A DNA stretch of 64,000 nucleotides from Trichlorobacter ammonificans (GCF_933509905.1 NZ_OW150024.1:2592001-2656000); one strand, 5' to 3'; positions 53,330-63,679 are shown, numbered from the stretch's first letter. Notes: generated by a model not told the origin, from the sequence alone. Translations and numbers: made by a program.

Positions 53330-54775
53330 TTAATTAATCCTTATTTGTACTTTTTTATCGCTCAGGATTCCGAACACTCCATCACCTATTTCAAAATGAC
53401 TTATCTCACCTATGTTGAAATCGTGTAGTTTTGTTTCAGCAATATTCTTACCATTATCGAACACACTGACACTCTCTGATGACAAAACTATTTTAAAGTT
53501 CAATTTATCACTTATATATGTCGTCAAACAATTAGAATCAGTTTTATAATGAACAAGACCATATTCATTTATCTGTTTTTTTGTTAAGAACCACGGGTCT
53601 GAAACATTTTTATCCCATCTTCCGTAATTTCCAGACACAAGAAAAAGTGAATTCTGATGATTTGCCATTGAAGTTACTCGCTGACCTAAAAATGCTGATG
53701 AATTAAGCCCCTTAAACAAAAGCATCGAAAGTCGGTATGGAATTAATCCATCTATTAAAATTTTTGGATGGGAAAAAAGCCTATGTGTAATTTCCCAGTT
53801 TTGACTTTCCAGTGACTTCTTCCACACCTCCCCACGTGGCCAAAAGCCTGCATATAAGTCTCCACAAAAAAGCGAAACAGATTGAAGCTCAAGATTATTA
53901 TGCTTATTTTTACTGTATGGACTCAAGGGTGTCGGCACCAACGTTCCATTACCGAGCCTCCAGAATCTACCAGTTGGATATTCTCCCAACAAGGTACCTT
54001 CATGTGTTTTTATTGAAGAATAAATCTGCCATCCCCTACTCTCAATAAAATTAGTAGCATTTTTATTACACTTGTATCCACCTTCAAACATTTCACCCCT
54101 GCACCATCCGTTTTTACTATGAAACAAGACATCACCCTTATTGGTAATTGCGACGGTGTTGCTTTCATTACCACCGAACGCAAATACAACAGACTCTGGT
54201 GAAATATTAATTTTATCACACAGGACCGGGTTTGATATTTTACATGCGCTAACTACTGTCTCATTTGCGCCAATCCCTTCCTTTGCGTACTTGTAGCCTA
54301 GATTCTTAAAAGCCTCATCGTAAACACGAACTGGCTCTCTATCGATGATGAATTCACCCTGATCTGTTTTCACTATTTGATAATAACTACTATTAACCTC
54401 ATCTAGCAAAAATATTCTGTTGGTGCTTTTTACGATATACGCGCTATGGACGCCTTCTATCACTCTAGATAAAGCAACGAAAGGAGCATCCATATTTGGA
54501 GTACGCACAAACAAATGGATTTCACCCAATACATTTGCAGACAATGTATTCCATGTGAGTGGGAAACCTGCCGAAAATAGCAGTTTATTTGACTTCGAAT
54601 ATGCCGATATTAAAGTTCCACTTATTGTAGACTCTGATAGCTTTATAGGTGAGAATACATTTATTACTATTTGTCTATCTGTTATATTACTTCTAGACAA
54701 GACAACACGCTCAGAGCCATCAGCTGCATCTAAATTTACACAGTTTAATATCAATATTGAAACAACAGAAAGCAA
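53330..54775 (-). CDS. Exported protein of unknown function, beta-propeller-like
   Basis: About 481 residues from a TTG start; no ATG or GTG lies between it and the upstream in-frame stop. A hydrophobic signal-like N-terminus precedes a long mature part rich in Ser, Asn, Tyr and Trp. Repeats are suggested by FWRLGNGTLVPTP, GEVWKKSLESQNWE and FWPRGEVW. I recognise no family, but strand periodicity resembles surface-exposed propeller proteins such as phage tail-associated or WD-like modules. AT-rich, in contrast to genes upstream. It might process or display the polysaccharide. Confidence 0.6.
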   Translation of the reverse strand: MLSVVSILILNCVNLDAADGSERVVLSRSNITDRQIVINVFSPIKLSESTISGTLISAYSKSNKLLFSAGFPLTWNTLSANVLGEIHLFVRTPNMDAPFVALSRVIEGVHSAYIVKSTNRIFLLDEVNSSYYQIVKTDQGEFIIDREPVRVYDEAFKNLGYKYAKEGIGANETVVSACKISNPVLCDKINISPESVVFAFGGNESNTVAITNKGDVLFHSKNGWCRGEMFEGGYKCNKNATNFIESRGWQIYSSIKTHEGTLLGEYPTGRFWRLGNGTLVPTPLSPYSKNKHNNLELQSVSLFCGDLYAGFWPRGEVWKKSLESQNWEITHRLFSHPKILIDGLIPYRLSMLLFKGLNSSAFLGQRVTSMANHQNSLFLVSGNYGRWDKNVSDPWFLTKKQINEYGLVHYKTDSNCLTTYISDKLNFKIVLSSESVSVFDNGKNIAETKLHDFNIGEISHFEIGDGVFGILSDKKVQIRIN

Positions 54776-54843
54776 AAAAAGTCTGAACTGGCTATATATT
54801 ATAACATGCCTCTTTCTTAGCCGACACAGCTAGGCCTAATTTA

Positions 54844-56655
54844 TTAATATAGACATGGAATAGAATTTACTACAGAAATGACTTCTTTGAAGTCTAAACC
54901 AACGGCGTCTAGATACCATTTGATATTTGGATATCTGGGAGTATTTTCTTCACTAACCAACTCAAGAGCCTCTTCGCGAGTCAAATCTCCCTCGCGGATC
55001 TGATTGCTTCTAAAAGTATCGTGTTCAGTAAAACCAGCGACTGTATAGTATATATAATTATAGAAAGCCGCTGTTCCATCACCAATACGCCAGGTTGTCC
55101 TGGTATCAGGCGCCCTCTCCCAATCATATTTGTCGAGCGTATCCTCAATTAGCTTCTCATCCCAGCGCCAATAATCAAATATGTGATAATAATCTGATTT
55201 TTCTGTGAAACTGCGATAGTATTCTCCTGAGAGCGTATCCCAGAGTGAAGCATTGAAATAACCGGGACTTTCCAACATCGCCTTAAAGCGCAAGTACTGG
55301 TATCGTAGTTGCTTCATCGCACCATGACTGTAGACGCGCTTTTCTTCAAAATCGGGTGGAATACCTAAAAAACCAGCCTTAAAATGCGTTACTTCAAGCG
55401 GATTGACTCCCCACAAGTTCAAGCTGATTCCGGTCTGCTGCTTTATTGTTTCGATATGCCTAAAGAAGTGCTTATCTCCAGCCGTAAGGATGCTTATCAT
55501 CCCCAGATGTGGTGACTTAAGCCATGCACAAAGATTTTTCCTGATATACTCGCGCTTCTTGGTAATGTCATCTGCAACAATAATATTCTCGACTCCAAGC
55601 TCTGCGCACATTCGACTAATATTACGGCGGCCCAGATCGGTTACCATACCCCAATCATATGTATAGGTAACAGGCTTCATCTTCAGCTCTTTTACTATCA
55701 AATGCAGACCATAACAGCTATCCCTGCCTCCAGAGAAAGGAACAATACAATCAGTACCTATCTTTCTACGATATGGCTCAACAAGCGCAAAAAGCTCTTC
55801 TTTTGGCCTAGGCCTGTTTCGCAATTTATAATTTCTGCAATAATTACAAACCCCTTCATGATCGAAACTGATAAATGGCATTGTTGCAGGCAAGATACAT
55901 CTAGTGCAGCGACGCAAATCGTGCTTACGGTATTGAAGCAGTTTCTCGTTAGACACTGAAATAGACAATGGGGGTATTAAGTTAGTAGTTCTTCCACCTT
56001 TATTATAAATAATTATTGGTTGTTTCGATTGCGGTATTTTAACAAAAATAGCATCCATAACCTGCTTTACGCCAGAACAACCAATTTGAGTCAATGGATA
56101 ACTTTCAGAGGCAAAAATTGTACTTTGGTCTTTAGTTCCTACATACAGACTACCATTATTTGAAAAGAGACATAACGTTCCTTTGTTAGGTAATACTAGC
56201 GCACATGCAACAACACCTTGGCACAATTCTAGTATTCTTGAGGGCAGCTTATCAACATCTCCGCCTGCGTCGATGTGCGCAGATGCGACCGCGGCAATTA
56301 CTTCCGTATCTATTTGTAATTCTCTAGATTTGTTGATTTCTGACCAGATATCTTCATGGTTAACAATAATACCGTTATGCAAAACACATATATTATCTCG
56401 TATAACAGGCTGATTATCCGACAATCCATTTGTTATTAGTCGACTATGGCCCATAACAATATTGCTGGAATAAGGCCTAACTTCCCTCAACAGACTTGTT
56501 ACTGGAAAGTCAGCACGATAGGCGTGGTAGCTTTTACCATCATACAAGAATAAGCCACTAGAATCTTTGCCTCTTTGCTGAGAATGAGTTGCAAGTACTT
56601 TAAAGTCATTGCGATTTATAGGTACTTGTGAAATTACACCAAAAATCCCGCACAT
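54844..56655 (-). CDS. Class II glutamine amidotransferase fused to WbpG-type N-acetyl sugar amidotransferase
   Basis: A 603-residue fusion. The N-terminal domain starts MCGIFGVIS, so Cys2 is the Ntn nucleophile of a class II glutaminase, and covers about 1-200. After a linker with a four-Cys knuckle (CTRCILP...CNYC, 243-270), the second domain carries the PP-loop PFSGGRDSCYG near 300. Its layout matches WbpG/PseA-like amidotransferases that form acetamidino groups. Asparagine synthetases combine similar parts but lack the zinc-like knuckle. The protein should supply its own ammonia from glutamine, which WbpG normally takes from HisH/HisF homologues. Confidence 0.85.
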   Translation of the reverse strand: MCGIFGVISQVPINRNDFKVLATHSQQRGKDSSGLFLYDGKSYHAYRADFPVTSLLREVRPYSSNIVMGHSRLITNGLSDNQPVIRDNICVLHNGIIVNHEDIWSEINKSRELQIDTEVIAAVASAHIDAGGDVDKLPSRILELCQGVVACALVLPNKGTLCLFSNNGSLYVGTKDQSTIFASESYPLTQIGCSGVKQVMDAIFVKIPQSKQPIIIYNKGGRTTNLIPPLSISVSNEKLLQYRKHDLRRCTRCILPATMPFISFDHEGVCNYCRNYKLRNRPRPKEELFALVEPYRRKIGTDCIVPFSGGRDSCYGLHLIVKELKMKPVTYTYDWGMVTDLGRRNISRMCAELGVENIIVADDITKKREYIRKNLCAWLKSPHLGMISILTAGDKHFFRHIETIKQQTGISLNLWGVNPLEVTHFKAGFLGIPPDFEEKRVYSHGAMKQLRYQYLRFKAMLESPGYFNASLWDTLSGEYYRSFTEKSDYYHIFDYWRWDEKLIEDTLDKYDWERAPDTRTTWRIGDGTAAFYNYIYYTVAGFTEHDTFRSNQIREGDLTREEALELVSEENTPRYPNIKWYLDAVGLDFKEVISVVNSIPCLY

Positions 56656-56709
56656 ACATTTGCTCCATATCTCGGCCTATGCCATCAACAGACTATGTTG
56701 TTTGATACT

Positions 56710-57957
56710 TTACATCCGTTGATCAAGGTTCTTACCAGTTTCAATATGTTGCAACTGCGGAATAAGCTCTGACAACCACCTAACAATGTCCTGCTTTCCG
56801 ACAGCAGAGTCAGGCTTCATAAGCATTGCTTCCACCCTATTTAGAAAAATGGTACAGGCACCTTTGGGGGCCGCAAGATAATCTACTGCAAGCAAGTTGG
56901 TCATCCCCACTTCCACTGAAGTTTCACCGTCACCGACAAATTCTTCGTACGGTTTTTCACCTGAAGTATCCAACGGGGTCACCAGTAGTGGGTATTGCCC
57001 CTTATTCAAGAGAGCAGAAAGGTTTAACCGCGCTTCCTCTTCATCTAAGCACACCTGCGGCTCCACACCATACTGCCTGAGTACTGCTTTAGCAACAAGT
57101 TCCAAATCCAACAAATCAGTACTAGGGTCAAAACGTGGGATAAGAATAGATTTAGCGGGAGCTCGCACTGAGGCCAAAAGACAAATTTGACCAGCCTCCT
57201 TAAGTGATATGAAGTAACGCTTTGTGTTCTTAGGAACTGCAAGTGGCTGATGCTTTTGTAGACGCTTGATAAAACTGTCAAGGAGGCTGCCGTCCGAGAA
57301 GGCTACATTGGCAAAGCGAGCCGAGGTTACGGTGAGTGATGAGCTGGGTGACACCTCGCCGGAAAAGAGCACATGTTCCAAGCTCCGCTTGCTGGCTCCC
57401 ATCAAGTTCACAGGATTAGCAGCCTTATCAGTGGAAACGCAGAAGTAACGTGCGCCTGAATGTGTCTCGAAAAGCCAACGTAAAAAGCGGGCCTGTTTGA
57501 CGACATTTGTGTCCAACATCTGCAAAAGCGAAAAGACGTCCTTTTCGGACCTAACGTGTTTAATGGCGGCAAAGTTCATAATAACATCATATTGTTCTGT
57601 GTTTCTTAGAAAAGCTTCCATAATAGGAGACCCAAAATCGAGCGGGAGGGTACGAAAATCGGGGATGCTCATCAACTTCTCACCACTTCGCAAGTCACGA
57701 ACCAACTCAGCAAGATTGTTCTCGTTCTGGTCTACTACATGTAGTGTAGCGGGAGAAAAAGGAAGTAGCTCTCGAATAGTTGCCGAACCGATACTTCCCG
57801 CTCCACCGATTACAAGAATACGTTTACCTGTTATATTTGTAGCAATTACATCTCTATGAGCTTCAAAATCGCTCGAAAACTGCGCCTTCTCCCTTCCAGT
57901 GACTAACGACGATAATCGGTCGATTGAAAGGCTTTCTTTAAGACAGTCTACTTGCAT
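56710..57957 (-). CDS. Soluble nucleotide-sugar dehydratase/epimerase (polysaccharide biosynthesis SDR)
   Basis: A 415-residue SDR. The dinucleotide motif is GGAGSIGSATI near 50. The STDKAANPVNLMGASKR block matches the CapD family, but the membrane part is missing. An additional C-terminal extension of about 100 residues ends LNRVEAMLMKP. It likely makes a 4-keto-6-deoxy or C5-epimerised NDP-amino sugar. Overlaps the following glycosyltransferase by 20 nt. Confidence 0.85.
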   Translation of the reverse strand: MQVDCLKESLSIDRLSSLVTGREKAQFSSDFEAHRDVIATNITGKRILVIGGAGSIGSATIRELLPFSPATLHVVDQNENNLAELVRDLRSGEKLMSIPDFRTLPLDFGSPIMEAFLRNTEQYDVIMNFAAIKHVRSEKDVFSLLQMLDTNVVKQARFLRWLFETHSGARYFCVSTDKAANPVNLMGASKRSLEHVLFSGEVSPSSSLTVTSARFANVAFSDGSLLDSFIKRLQKHQPLAVPKNTKRYFISLKEAGQICLLASVRAPAKSILIPRFDPSTDLLDLELVAKAVLRQYGVEPQVCLDEEEARLNLSALLNKGQYPLLVTPLDTSGEKPYEEFVGDGETSVEVGMTNLLAVDYLAAPKGACTIFLNRVEAMLMKPDSAVGKQDIVRWLSELIPQLQHIETGKNLDQRM

Positions 57958-59065
57958 GTATATTCTCCATTTCAGCCAACAACAAAGCTATATTTTTACG
58001 GCTGTCAGCTAATTTTTCTATCGATTGGCGGTTAATCATCGCAGCACGTTTTCGAGTGTTAGCGTCCCTAATCGCCACACTTAGAGCTTCTGCAAGCATC
58101 TCTGGCTTATCGAGTGACACCAAAGAACCATTTTTCAGATCAGCGTTGATCCACTCACGGTTCTGTGGAATATCCGATAAAACTGGATAAAGTCCGCAGC
58201 TAAGTGCTTCAAGCAAAGAGATCGAAGTTCCATCTGATCGAGATACTGACACATAGACATGCGAATTTTCGAGAATGTTTACCAAAGTATCATCATCAAC
58301 GCCGCCCAAAAAATGAATCTTTTCTCGAATTCTCTCAGGCAACATGCTGTCTGCCAAGGCAATTACCTGGCCAAGCTGTGGCCCATTCGACACAAATACA
58401 ACCTCAAAGTCTGGAAGCTCCTTGGGCATTAAGGCCAAAGCATGAACGATATACTCATTGTTGTAAACTGGCAAGAATCCACGTGAGCAAACCACGCGAA
58501 TAGTCCCTAGTGTCTGTGGGCTCTGATTCCACTTGAGGATATCCAAACCCAAGAGAAGTGGCTTTACTTTTACCTTATCTGACAGCTTCTGCGCTTTTTC
58601 AGCAAGGTATCGACCATTCGCAAAGACACAACTCGCACTGTTTAGGGAAAGCCTTGCTAACCTCTTCCTCAACCCAGACGCTAGAAGTACATCGCTACCG
58701 ACAACGAAGACGCAATACGGACGGAAAAGAGAAAGGTATGCCAGGGCCGCAAACCCCCCGCCATACAACGTTAATACTATGTCTGGGGTCACTGAGCGTA
58801 AAATACTCCTGAAAGCAGGCACGGCAGCTATGTACTTGATGCTCGAACTCCCAACAACGTTAATCAGGTGCAGCCCCGATATCTGTTGTCTAAATGTTCG
58901 AATCGACTCTTTTTGAAATTCGTCGCTAACACTGAGATATTCGCCTTCAGCCGACTCTTTAGGTAAAAAATCGACCACGTGAACAGTCTGGCCAAGTGCA
59001 ATCAATTGCAGCACAGCTGCCCTAGACCAAGGGCTGGAAATTGCCATCAAAACTACAATTCGCAA
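57938..59065 (-). CDS. Glycosyltransferase (GT4-like)
   Basis: A 375-residue GT-B fold. The start at TTG 59065 gives a natural first strand RIVVLMAISSPWSRAAVLQL and has GAGG upstream. The C-terminal half includes VCSRGFLPVYNNEYIVHAL and VSVSRSDGTSISLLEALSCGLYP, the E-x7-E region of GT4. It overlaps both neighbours (13 nt and 20 nt), so is translated within the same unit. Sugar donor unknown. Confidence 0.85.
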   Translation of the reverse strand: MRIVVLMAISSPWSRAAVLQLIALGQTVHVVDFLPKESAEGEYLSVSDEFQKESIRTFRQQISGLHLINVVGSSSIKYIAAVPAFRSILRSVTPDIVLTLYGGGFAALAYLSLFRPYCVFVVGSDVLLASGLRKRLARLSLNSASCVFANGRYLAEKAQKLSDKVKVKPLLLGLDILKWNQSPQTLGTIRVVCSRGFLPVYNNEYIVHALALMPKELPDFEVVFVSNGPQLGQVIALADSMLPERIREKIHFLGGVDDDTLVNILENSHVYVSVSRSDGTSISLLEALSCGLYPVLSDIPQNREWINADLKNGSLVSLDKPEMLAEALSVAIRDANTRKRAAMINRQSIEKLADSRKNIALLLAEMENIHASRLS

Positions 59066-60000
59066 TTTTCAACCTCTTTAATAACATAGTTCCAAGCAGA
59101 AGCAAGAGCAGACTCTATACTTACATTGGGGTTAAAGTTAAAAGCCAGACGCGCTTTTTCACAACTTCCGTAAAATATGGGAGGATCTGTTGATCTGTAA
59201 AGTCCAGGATCTATTTCGAAAGCTATCTGCCGTGTTGAAATGTTCACAAGCTTGTCAATTAAGGACTGAATTGTGTAAGGCTGTCCAGAACAAATATTAA
59301 ATATTTTTCCCCAGAAATTTCCTTTGATCATTCGGACATAAGCATCTACAACATCTTCCACCGCGATGAAATCACGAGCACTCGCAACATTTCCAATTTT
59401 AACAACAGGAGCAACTTGGCTTGTAAGCGCCAGTTTGATTCTATTTAAAATCGCACCGAGTACTAAATTTGATGAAATTCCTGGGCCTATAATATTAAAT
59501 GGTCTAGCAATTACTATCTTTTTGTTGTGTCGGCTCGCAAGGTCGAGCCCCGCCATTGTTACAGCGTATTTACTGATCCCATATGCGCCCACCGGTTTGC
59601 AGACAAGTTCTTCAGTTACAGGCAGTAAATCTGAAGTTACAGATCCATATTCAGCTGCAGAGCCAACTAACAGCAGGCTAGCCTCAGGAGCGAAACGACA
59701 ATACGCATCTAATAGATTGATCGTTCCTGAAACATTTACACGATAAATATCAGCGTCATTGGCATTCCCAACCAATCCTGCTAAGTGAAAAATCCAGTCA
59801 GGACGAAATTGTCGAATCAATTCTTTAACTTGTTCGGGGTCAGTTATATCCACCTGACAATAACTGTCGAGTGACATATTGTCAGGCTTTGCCTTGCCAA
59901 TATCTGTGCCATAGATAAAAACTGATTCTGTCCTGCGCAGCCTTGATACTAAATGGCGGGCGCAAAAACCAGCGGCACCGGTTATTATTACCTTTTGCAT
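59053..60000 (-). CDS. NAD-dependent epimerase/dehydratase (GDP-mannose 4,6-dehydratase/RMD-like)
   Basis: A 315-residue extended SDR with nucleotide motif GAAGFCARHL and D40-region acceptor, catalytic S-YxxxK as VGSAAEYGS and YGISKYAV, and a C-terminal substrate part IFNICSGQPYTI. Most like GDP-6-deoxy-4-keto-mannose reductase or dTDP-hexose dehydratases. It follows the nucleotidyltransferase with a one-base overlap (TAATG), suggesting the two make one NDP-sugar in sequence. Confidence 0.87.
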   Translation of the reverse strand: MQKVIITGAAGFCARHLVSRLRRTESVFIYGTDIGKAKPDNMSLDSYCQVDITDPEQVKELIRQFRPDWIFHLAGLVGNANDADIYRVNVSGTINLLDAYCRFAPEASLLLVGSAAEYGSVTSDLLPVTEELVCKPVGAYGISKYAVTMAGLDLASRHNKKIVIARPFNIIGPGISSNLVLGAILNRIKLALTSQVAPVVKIGNVASARDFIAVEDVVDAYVRMIKGNFWGKIFNICSGQPYTIQSLIDKLVNISTRQIAFEIDPGLYRSTDPPIFYGSCEKARLAFNFNPNVSIESALASAWNYVIKEVENCEL

Positions 60001-60719
60001 TATGCGCCTTTACTCTGCGGCATGAACCGCTCTGGCGCTTTATCAAAATCCTCACTTGCCTGCTGGTAATCATCGAAACGACCAATATCTTGCCAGTAAC
60101 AATCAGTTTTATAGCAGACAACAGATCTACCGGCATCCTTCATTGCAGACATGAGTTGTGGCATATCAAATTTTTGACCAGCAGGTATATATTCCAGACA
60201 ACGGCGTGTGAGGACATTTATACCCATGCTTACGTAATAAGGCATTGAAGGCTTCTCTATATAGCTCTTCAACAAATTATCTTCTGTTGATTCCACTACA
60301 CCATAATCGATATTTACGTCTCGACGACTAAGAGCAATAGTTCCCCAAGCATTTTTTTCCATATGTACTGAAAAAAGATCCCCAAAATCAAGTGTGGTTA
60401 GAATATCACCGTTCATTACAATAAAATCATCTTCCAAATCTTGTATCAAAGCCAATGATCCAGCTGTTCCAAGCGGTGACTTTTCTATGCAGTACTCTAT
60501 TTTAACGTTCTCAGGTGCCCAAGAATCTAAGAAAGCGGTAAAAAACGGCGCCATGTGCCCTAAAGTAAGGACAATACGCTTCACACCAGCAGCAGACAAC
60601 TGCTGCACAACTACTTCTAAAATAGGCACATTACCCAATGGCAGTAGCGGCTTAGGAATAGTTACCGTGAACGGCTTAAGCCTTGTTCCTAAGCCACCCG
60701 CTAGAATTATTGCCATCAT
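60000..60719 (-). CDS. Sugar-1-phosphate nucleotidyltransferase
   Basis: About 239 residues from ATG 60719 (AAAGGG eight bases upstream; GTG 60728 is an alternative). The N-terminal activator motif AIILAGGLGTRLKPFT and PKPLLPLGNVPI are typical of NTP transferases such as mannose-1-phosphate guanylyltransferase or the D-glycero-D-manno-heptose HddC enzyme. The metal-binding MNGDILT block is present. With the neighbouring SDR it could give GDP-6-deoxy-sugars. Confidence 0.9.
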   Translation of the reverse strand: MMAIILAGGLGTRLKPFTVTIPKPLLPLGNVPILEVVVQQLSAAGVKRIVLTLGHMAPFFTAFLDSWAPENVKIEYCIEKSPLGTAGSLALIQDLEDDFIVMNGDILTTLDFGDLFSVHMEKNAWGTIALSRRDVNIDYGVVESTEDNLLKSYIEKPSMPYYVSMGINVLTRRCLEYIPAGQKFDMPQLMSAMKDAGRSVVCYKTDCYWQDIGRFDDYQQASEDFDKAPERFMPQSKGA

Positions 60720-60769
60720 AAAATTCACCCTTTCAAAACTGGAATATTTTGAATCAAGTTTATGGAGGA

Positions 60770-62104
60770 CTATTTCAATTCTGCATTATTTGTAATACGT
60801 CTCATAATTAATGGTAATCTATTAGCAAAAAGCCAAGTAGGTAGCCAGACTAATACTGACATAACCACCAATGCTTTGATTAGCCCCCCCATCGACTCCC
60901 TAATACTATACAGTGCAAATGGAGTTAACGAAAAACAAATAATTTTCAGCAAGATTTTTGAAGTTTCAGTCATTCTTGAATGTCCAGTTTCTACAAACCG
61001 AGCCAATAAAGAAACTATACCAGAGAACAATCCTATACCAATCCATCCAAACAACAGAAAACCATCGCAGATCAAAGGCCACCCAAAGCCGAGACCTTTA
61101 GCATATCCCGAGCCAATCATTTTTTCTGCATATATCTCTGGCAACAACATCCCGCGATCAACCAAAGAACTTGGAATCATTATCTTTATGGTATCCCAAA
61201 TAGGAGCTATTGTGAAATCAGGCTGAGTGTTTAAGACATAGTATGTCATGGCAGATGGTCCAGGAATATCGTTTCCCCAAGGATTAGATACTACTTCACC
61301 GATCTCTTCCCAGTAAGTAGCTATATACAGAGGCAGTTCCGAAATATTCTGCACGCCTCGCAAAAAACTCATGGATGAAAGTATAAGCGCAGTGAATCCA
61401 ATAGGCACTAACATTCGAATGATGCTTTTCTTTTCAAACACAACTACTCCACTAAAAACCAACAATACCCAGAAGACAGGGAATTTTGATTTCATACCAA
61501 CAGCATGCAACGTCATCATTAAAAGCACTGAAACAGCCCACTTAGGCCGATCAGTCAATAGAAAAACTACGATCAACTGTGCCGCACCATAAATACCAAG
61601 ATTCATTAAGAAGGCTTGAGCAGGGTTGTTTAGCGCCAGTGCGCTCCGCTCAAAGTAGGTAATCTTGTAAAGACCCATTAACTGACCATTGTATTTTAAA
61701 CCAATCCACATAACGCCAGCGACGCCTAGTAACAACAAAAACATACCAACAACAGTGGCAGCTCTATAGATGTGCTTACTATTACTGCTAATAGATTTTT
61801 CAATATTTTTTTTCTTACCAAGACAGGCTACAATTAGAATTCCTAACTGAAAAACACAGGCCGCTAGCATAGACCTTACTAGCCCTAACTCATTAATTTC
61901 CAAACCTGCGTCGTTAACATACAATTCAAATGCCCAAACAACTTGAGGCTCATAAAAGCACAGAGCTGGAGTCAATGCATTATATAAGACATTTCCAAAT
62001 GACAGCATAGAACACAAGGTGATACGCCGCATCCGCCGAAACTCAACAAAGACCGTAACTATTACCAGAACAATAAAAACTATTAAAACGAAGTTAAAAA
62101 GCAT
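60770..62104 (-). CDS. Putative O-antigen/capsule polymerase (Wzy-like)
   Basis: A 444-residue polytopic membrane protein with about ten to twelve hydrophobic segments and one long periplasmic loop around residues 265-340. Wzy proteins share topology and little sequence; the assignment rests on size, topology and its place beside Wzx. It would polymerise lipid-linked repeats on the periplasmic face. Strongly AT-rich. Confidence 0.72.
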   Translation of the reverse strand: MLFNFVLIVFIVLVIVTVFVEFRRMRRITLCSMLSFGNVLYNALTPALCFYEPQVVWAFELYVNDAGLEINELGLVRSMLAACVFQLGILIVACLGKKKNIEKSISSNSKHIYRAATVVGMFLLLLGVAGVMWIGLKYNGQLMGLYKITYFERSALALNNPAQAFLMNLGIYGAAQLIVVFLLTDRPKWAVSVLLMMTLHAVGMKSKFPVFWVLLVFSGVVVFEKKSIIRMLVPIGFTALILSSMSFLRGVQNISELPLYIATYWEEIGEVVSNPWGNDIPGPSAMTYYVLNTQPDFTIAPIWDTIKIMIPSSLVDRGMLLPEIYAEKMIGSGYAKGLGFGWPLICDGFLLFGWIGIGLFSGIVSLLARFVETGHSRMTETSKILLKIICFSLTPFALYSIRESMGGLIKALVVMSVLVWLPTWLFANRLPLIMRRITNNAELK

Positions 62105-62167
62105 ACATTTAAACCTAATTGAAAGCCGTTTTAATCAGCATGTGCACAAATCAAAGAATCATGAATT

Positions 62168-63670
62168 TTAAGCATAGCCTCTAGTATACTTTTTGATTAG
62201 CATTTTAGTGGATGGTGTAACGGCCGATGCAGCAAGCAAGGTCACTACATAGCAAGCAAAAATGGTAACAGCCCCGCTAAAACCATATATTTCCCAACTT
62301 ATAACATATTTAGCAAAACCTCCAACAACTAATGAAATAAGTAGCGGGAGTCCAAAATCACGAGTTAACCACTTATTGTGCTCAAAAGGAATGAAATATG
62401 AGTGAGTTACTCTCACAATAATGTAATCCTGAATTAAGCTAATAAATGTATATGCGATAGAAGCACCCAGCATTCCGTAGTGCTTTGCTATTATAAGCAT
62501 GGTCGGTGCATATACAAGCACGGAAAAAAAATAAACATACACTAGATGTTTGGTTTTACCAAATGCTTGACTTACTGCATACTGCATACATAACATACCA
62601 TTAAATGCTGCCCCAATTAACAATATTGACAATAATGGCGAACAGCGTTCAGATGTTAATGGGTTATTTGTCCACAATAACAGTATTTCATTAGAAAATA
62701 GAATTATAATTACTGATACAGGGATAACAGCTATAGACATAAACTGATTTGCTTTGTGGTAAACGACTTTAAAAGCATCTAAATCTTTTTGGGCCACTAA
62801 CTGTGTCATCAACGGCAAAAATGCCGAATAAATTGGATAATATAGCATAAACAAGCTTCCTACTACTTGCCATACCAGACTGTAATAACCAAAATCAGCA
62901 AGAGACAGTTGTTTGCTGAGGACTATTTTGTCGAGCTGATTAAACAGGATAATTAAAATAGAAACAGCACTCATGCCAGCAGCAAAGCGCCACACAGAAA
63001 TCAGAGTACTTGGCTTGAATTTTGGCGCGCATCGCCAATTTCCTGGCAAAACACACCATAGGGCCACGGCGATAGTACCCACATTTGCAACACTCATGAA
63101 TAATTGCCAATTAAAAAAAGCTCTAATAGGATCATGCGAAACGATAACTGCTATTACAGAGCCAGCCCCTCGCATTGTCCAGATTAGTGTATTGAGAACA
63201 TTAAAAAGTACTTGTTTTTGTAATCCCATAAGTGCGCCAGTATAAAAGCCTACTGGCCATTGCAGTACGATCGATAACCCCATAATCACTACTGCATAAT
63301 TTATCGTCTCAACCGGTAATGACGCTGAATGGAACCACTTGCTGACTATTATAGGAGATAAAAGAAGCACTCCTATGCAAAGCACTATAGCAACCGCCCA
63401 GTAAACAATTTCTAATGTTCTGACCATATCACGAATTTGCTGCTCTTTGCCCGTGACAGCTGTAAAGCACGCCATTTCACGATTGATTGATGGGCTCAGT
63501 CCCATATCGAGTATTGTCATTAGCGGCTGTATAGCGGCAAAGGCTCCGATCACACCATAGGCTTCAATTCCTATATATTTTATATAAAGCGGCACAAAAG
63601 CAATATTAATAATCGCTGCCCAAATTTTGCCAGCGTAATTGGCAACTATATTTGATCTAAGAGAGCTCAA
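62168..63670 (-). CDS. Oligosaccharide repeat flippase (Wzx-like)
   Basis: A 500-residue member of the polysaccharide transporter/MATE-like superfamily with about twelve to fourteen membrane segments. The N-terminus NIVANYAGKIWAAIINIAFVPLYIKYIG and the block AFAAIQPLMTILDMGLSPSINREMA fit O-antigen flippases. It moves lipid-linked repeat units across the inner membrane. It is 9 nt after the partial gene at the edge and 63 nt before wzy. Confidence 0.88.
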   Translation of the reverse strand: MSSLRSNIVANYAGKIWAAIINIAFVPLYIKYIGIEAYGVIGAFAAIQPLMTILDMGLSPSINREMACFTAVTGKEQQIRDMVRTLEIVYWAVAIVLCIGVLLLSPIIVSKWFHSASLPVETINYAVVIMGLSIVLQWPVGFYTGALMGLQKQVLFNVLNTLIWTMRGAGSVIAVIVSHDPIRAFFNWQLFMSVANVGTIAVALWCVLPGNWRCAPKFKPSTLISVWRFAAGMSAVSILIILFNQLDKIVLSKQLSLADFGYYSLVWQVVGSLFMLYYPIYSAFLPLMTQLVAQKDLDAFKVVYHKANQFMSIAVIPVSVIIILFSNEILLLWTNNPLTSERCSPLLSILLIGAAFNGMLCMQYAVSQAFGKTKHLVYVYFFSVLVYAPTMLIIAKHYGMLGASIAYTFISLIQDYIIVRVTHSYFIPFEHNKWLTRDFGLPLLISLVVGGFAKYVISWEIYGFSGAVTIFACYVVTLLAASAVTPSTKMLIKKYTRGYA

Positions 63671-63679
63671 ATTTTGTCC

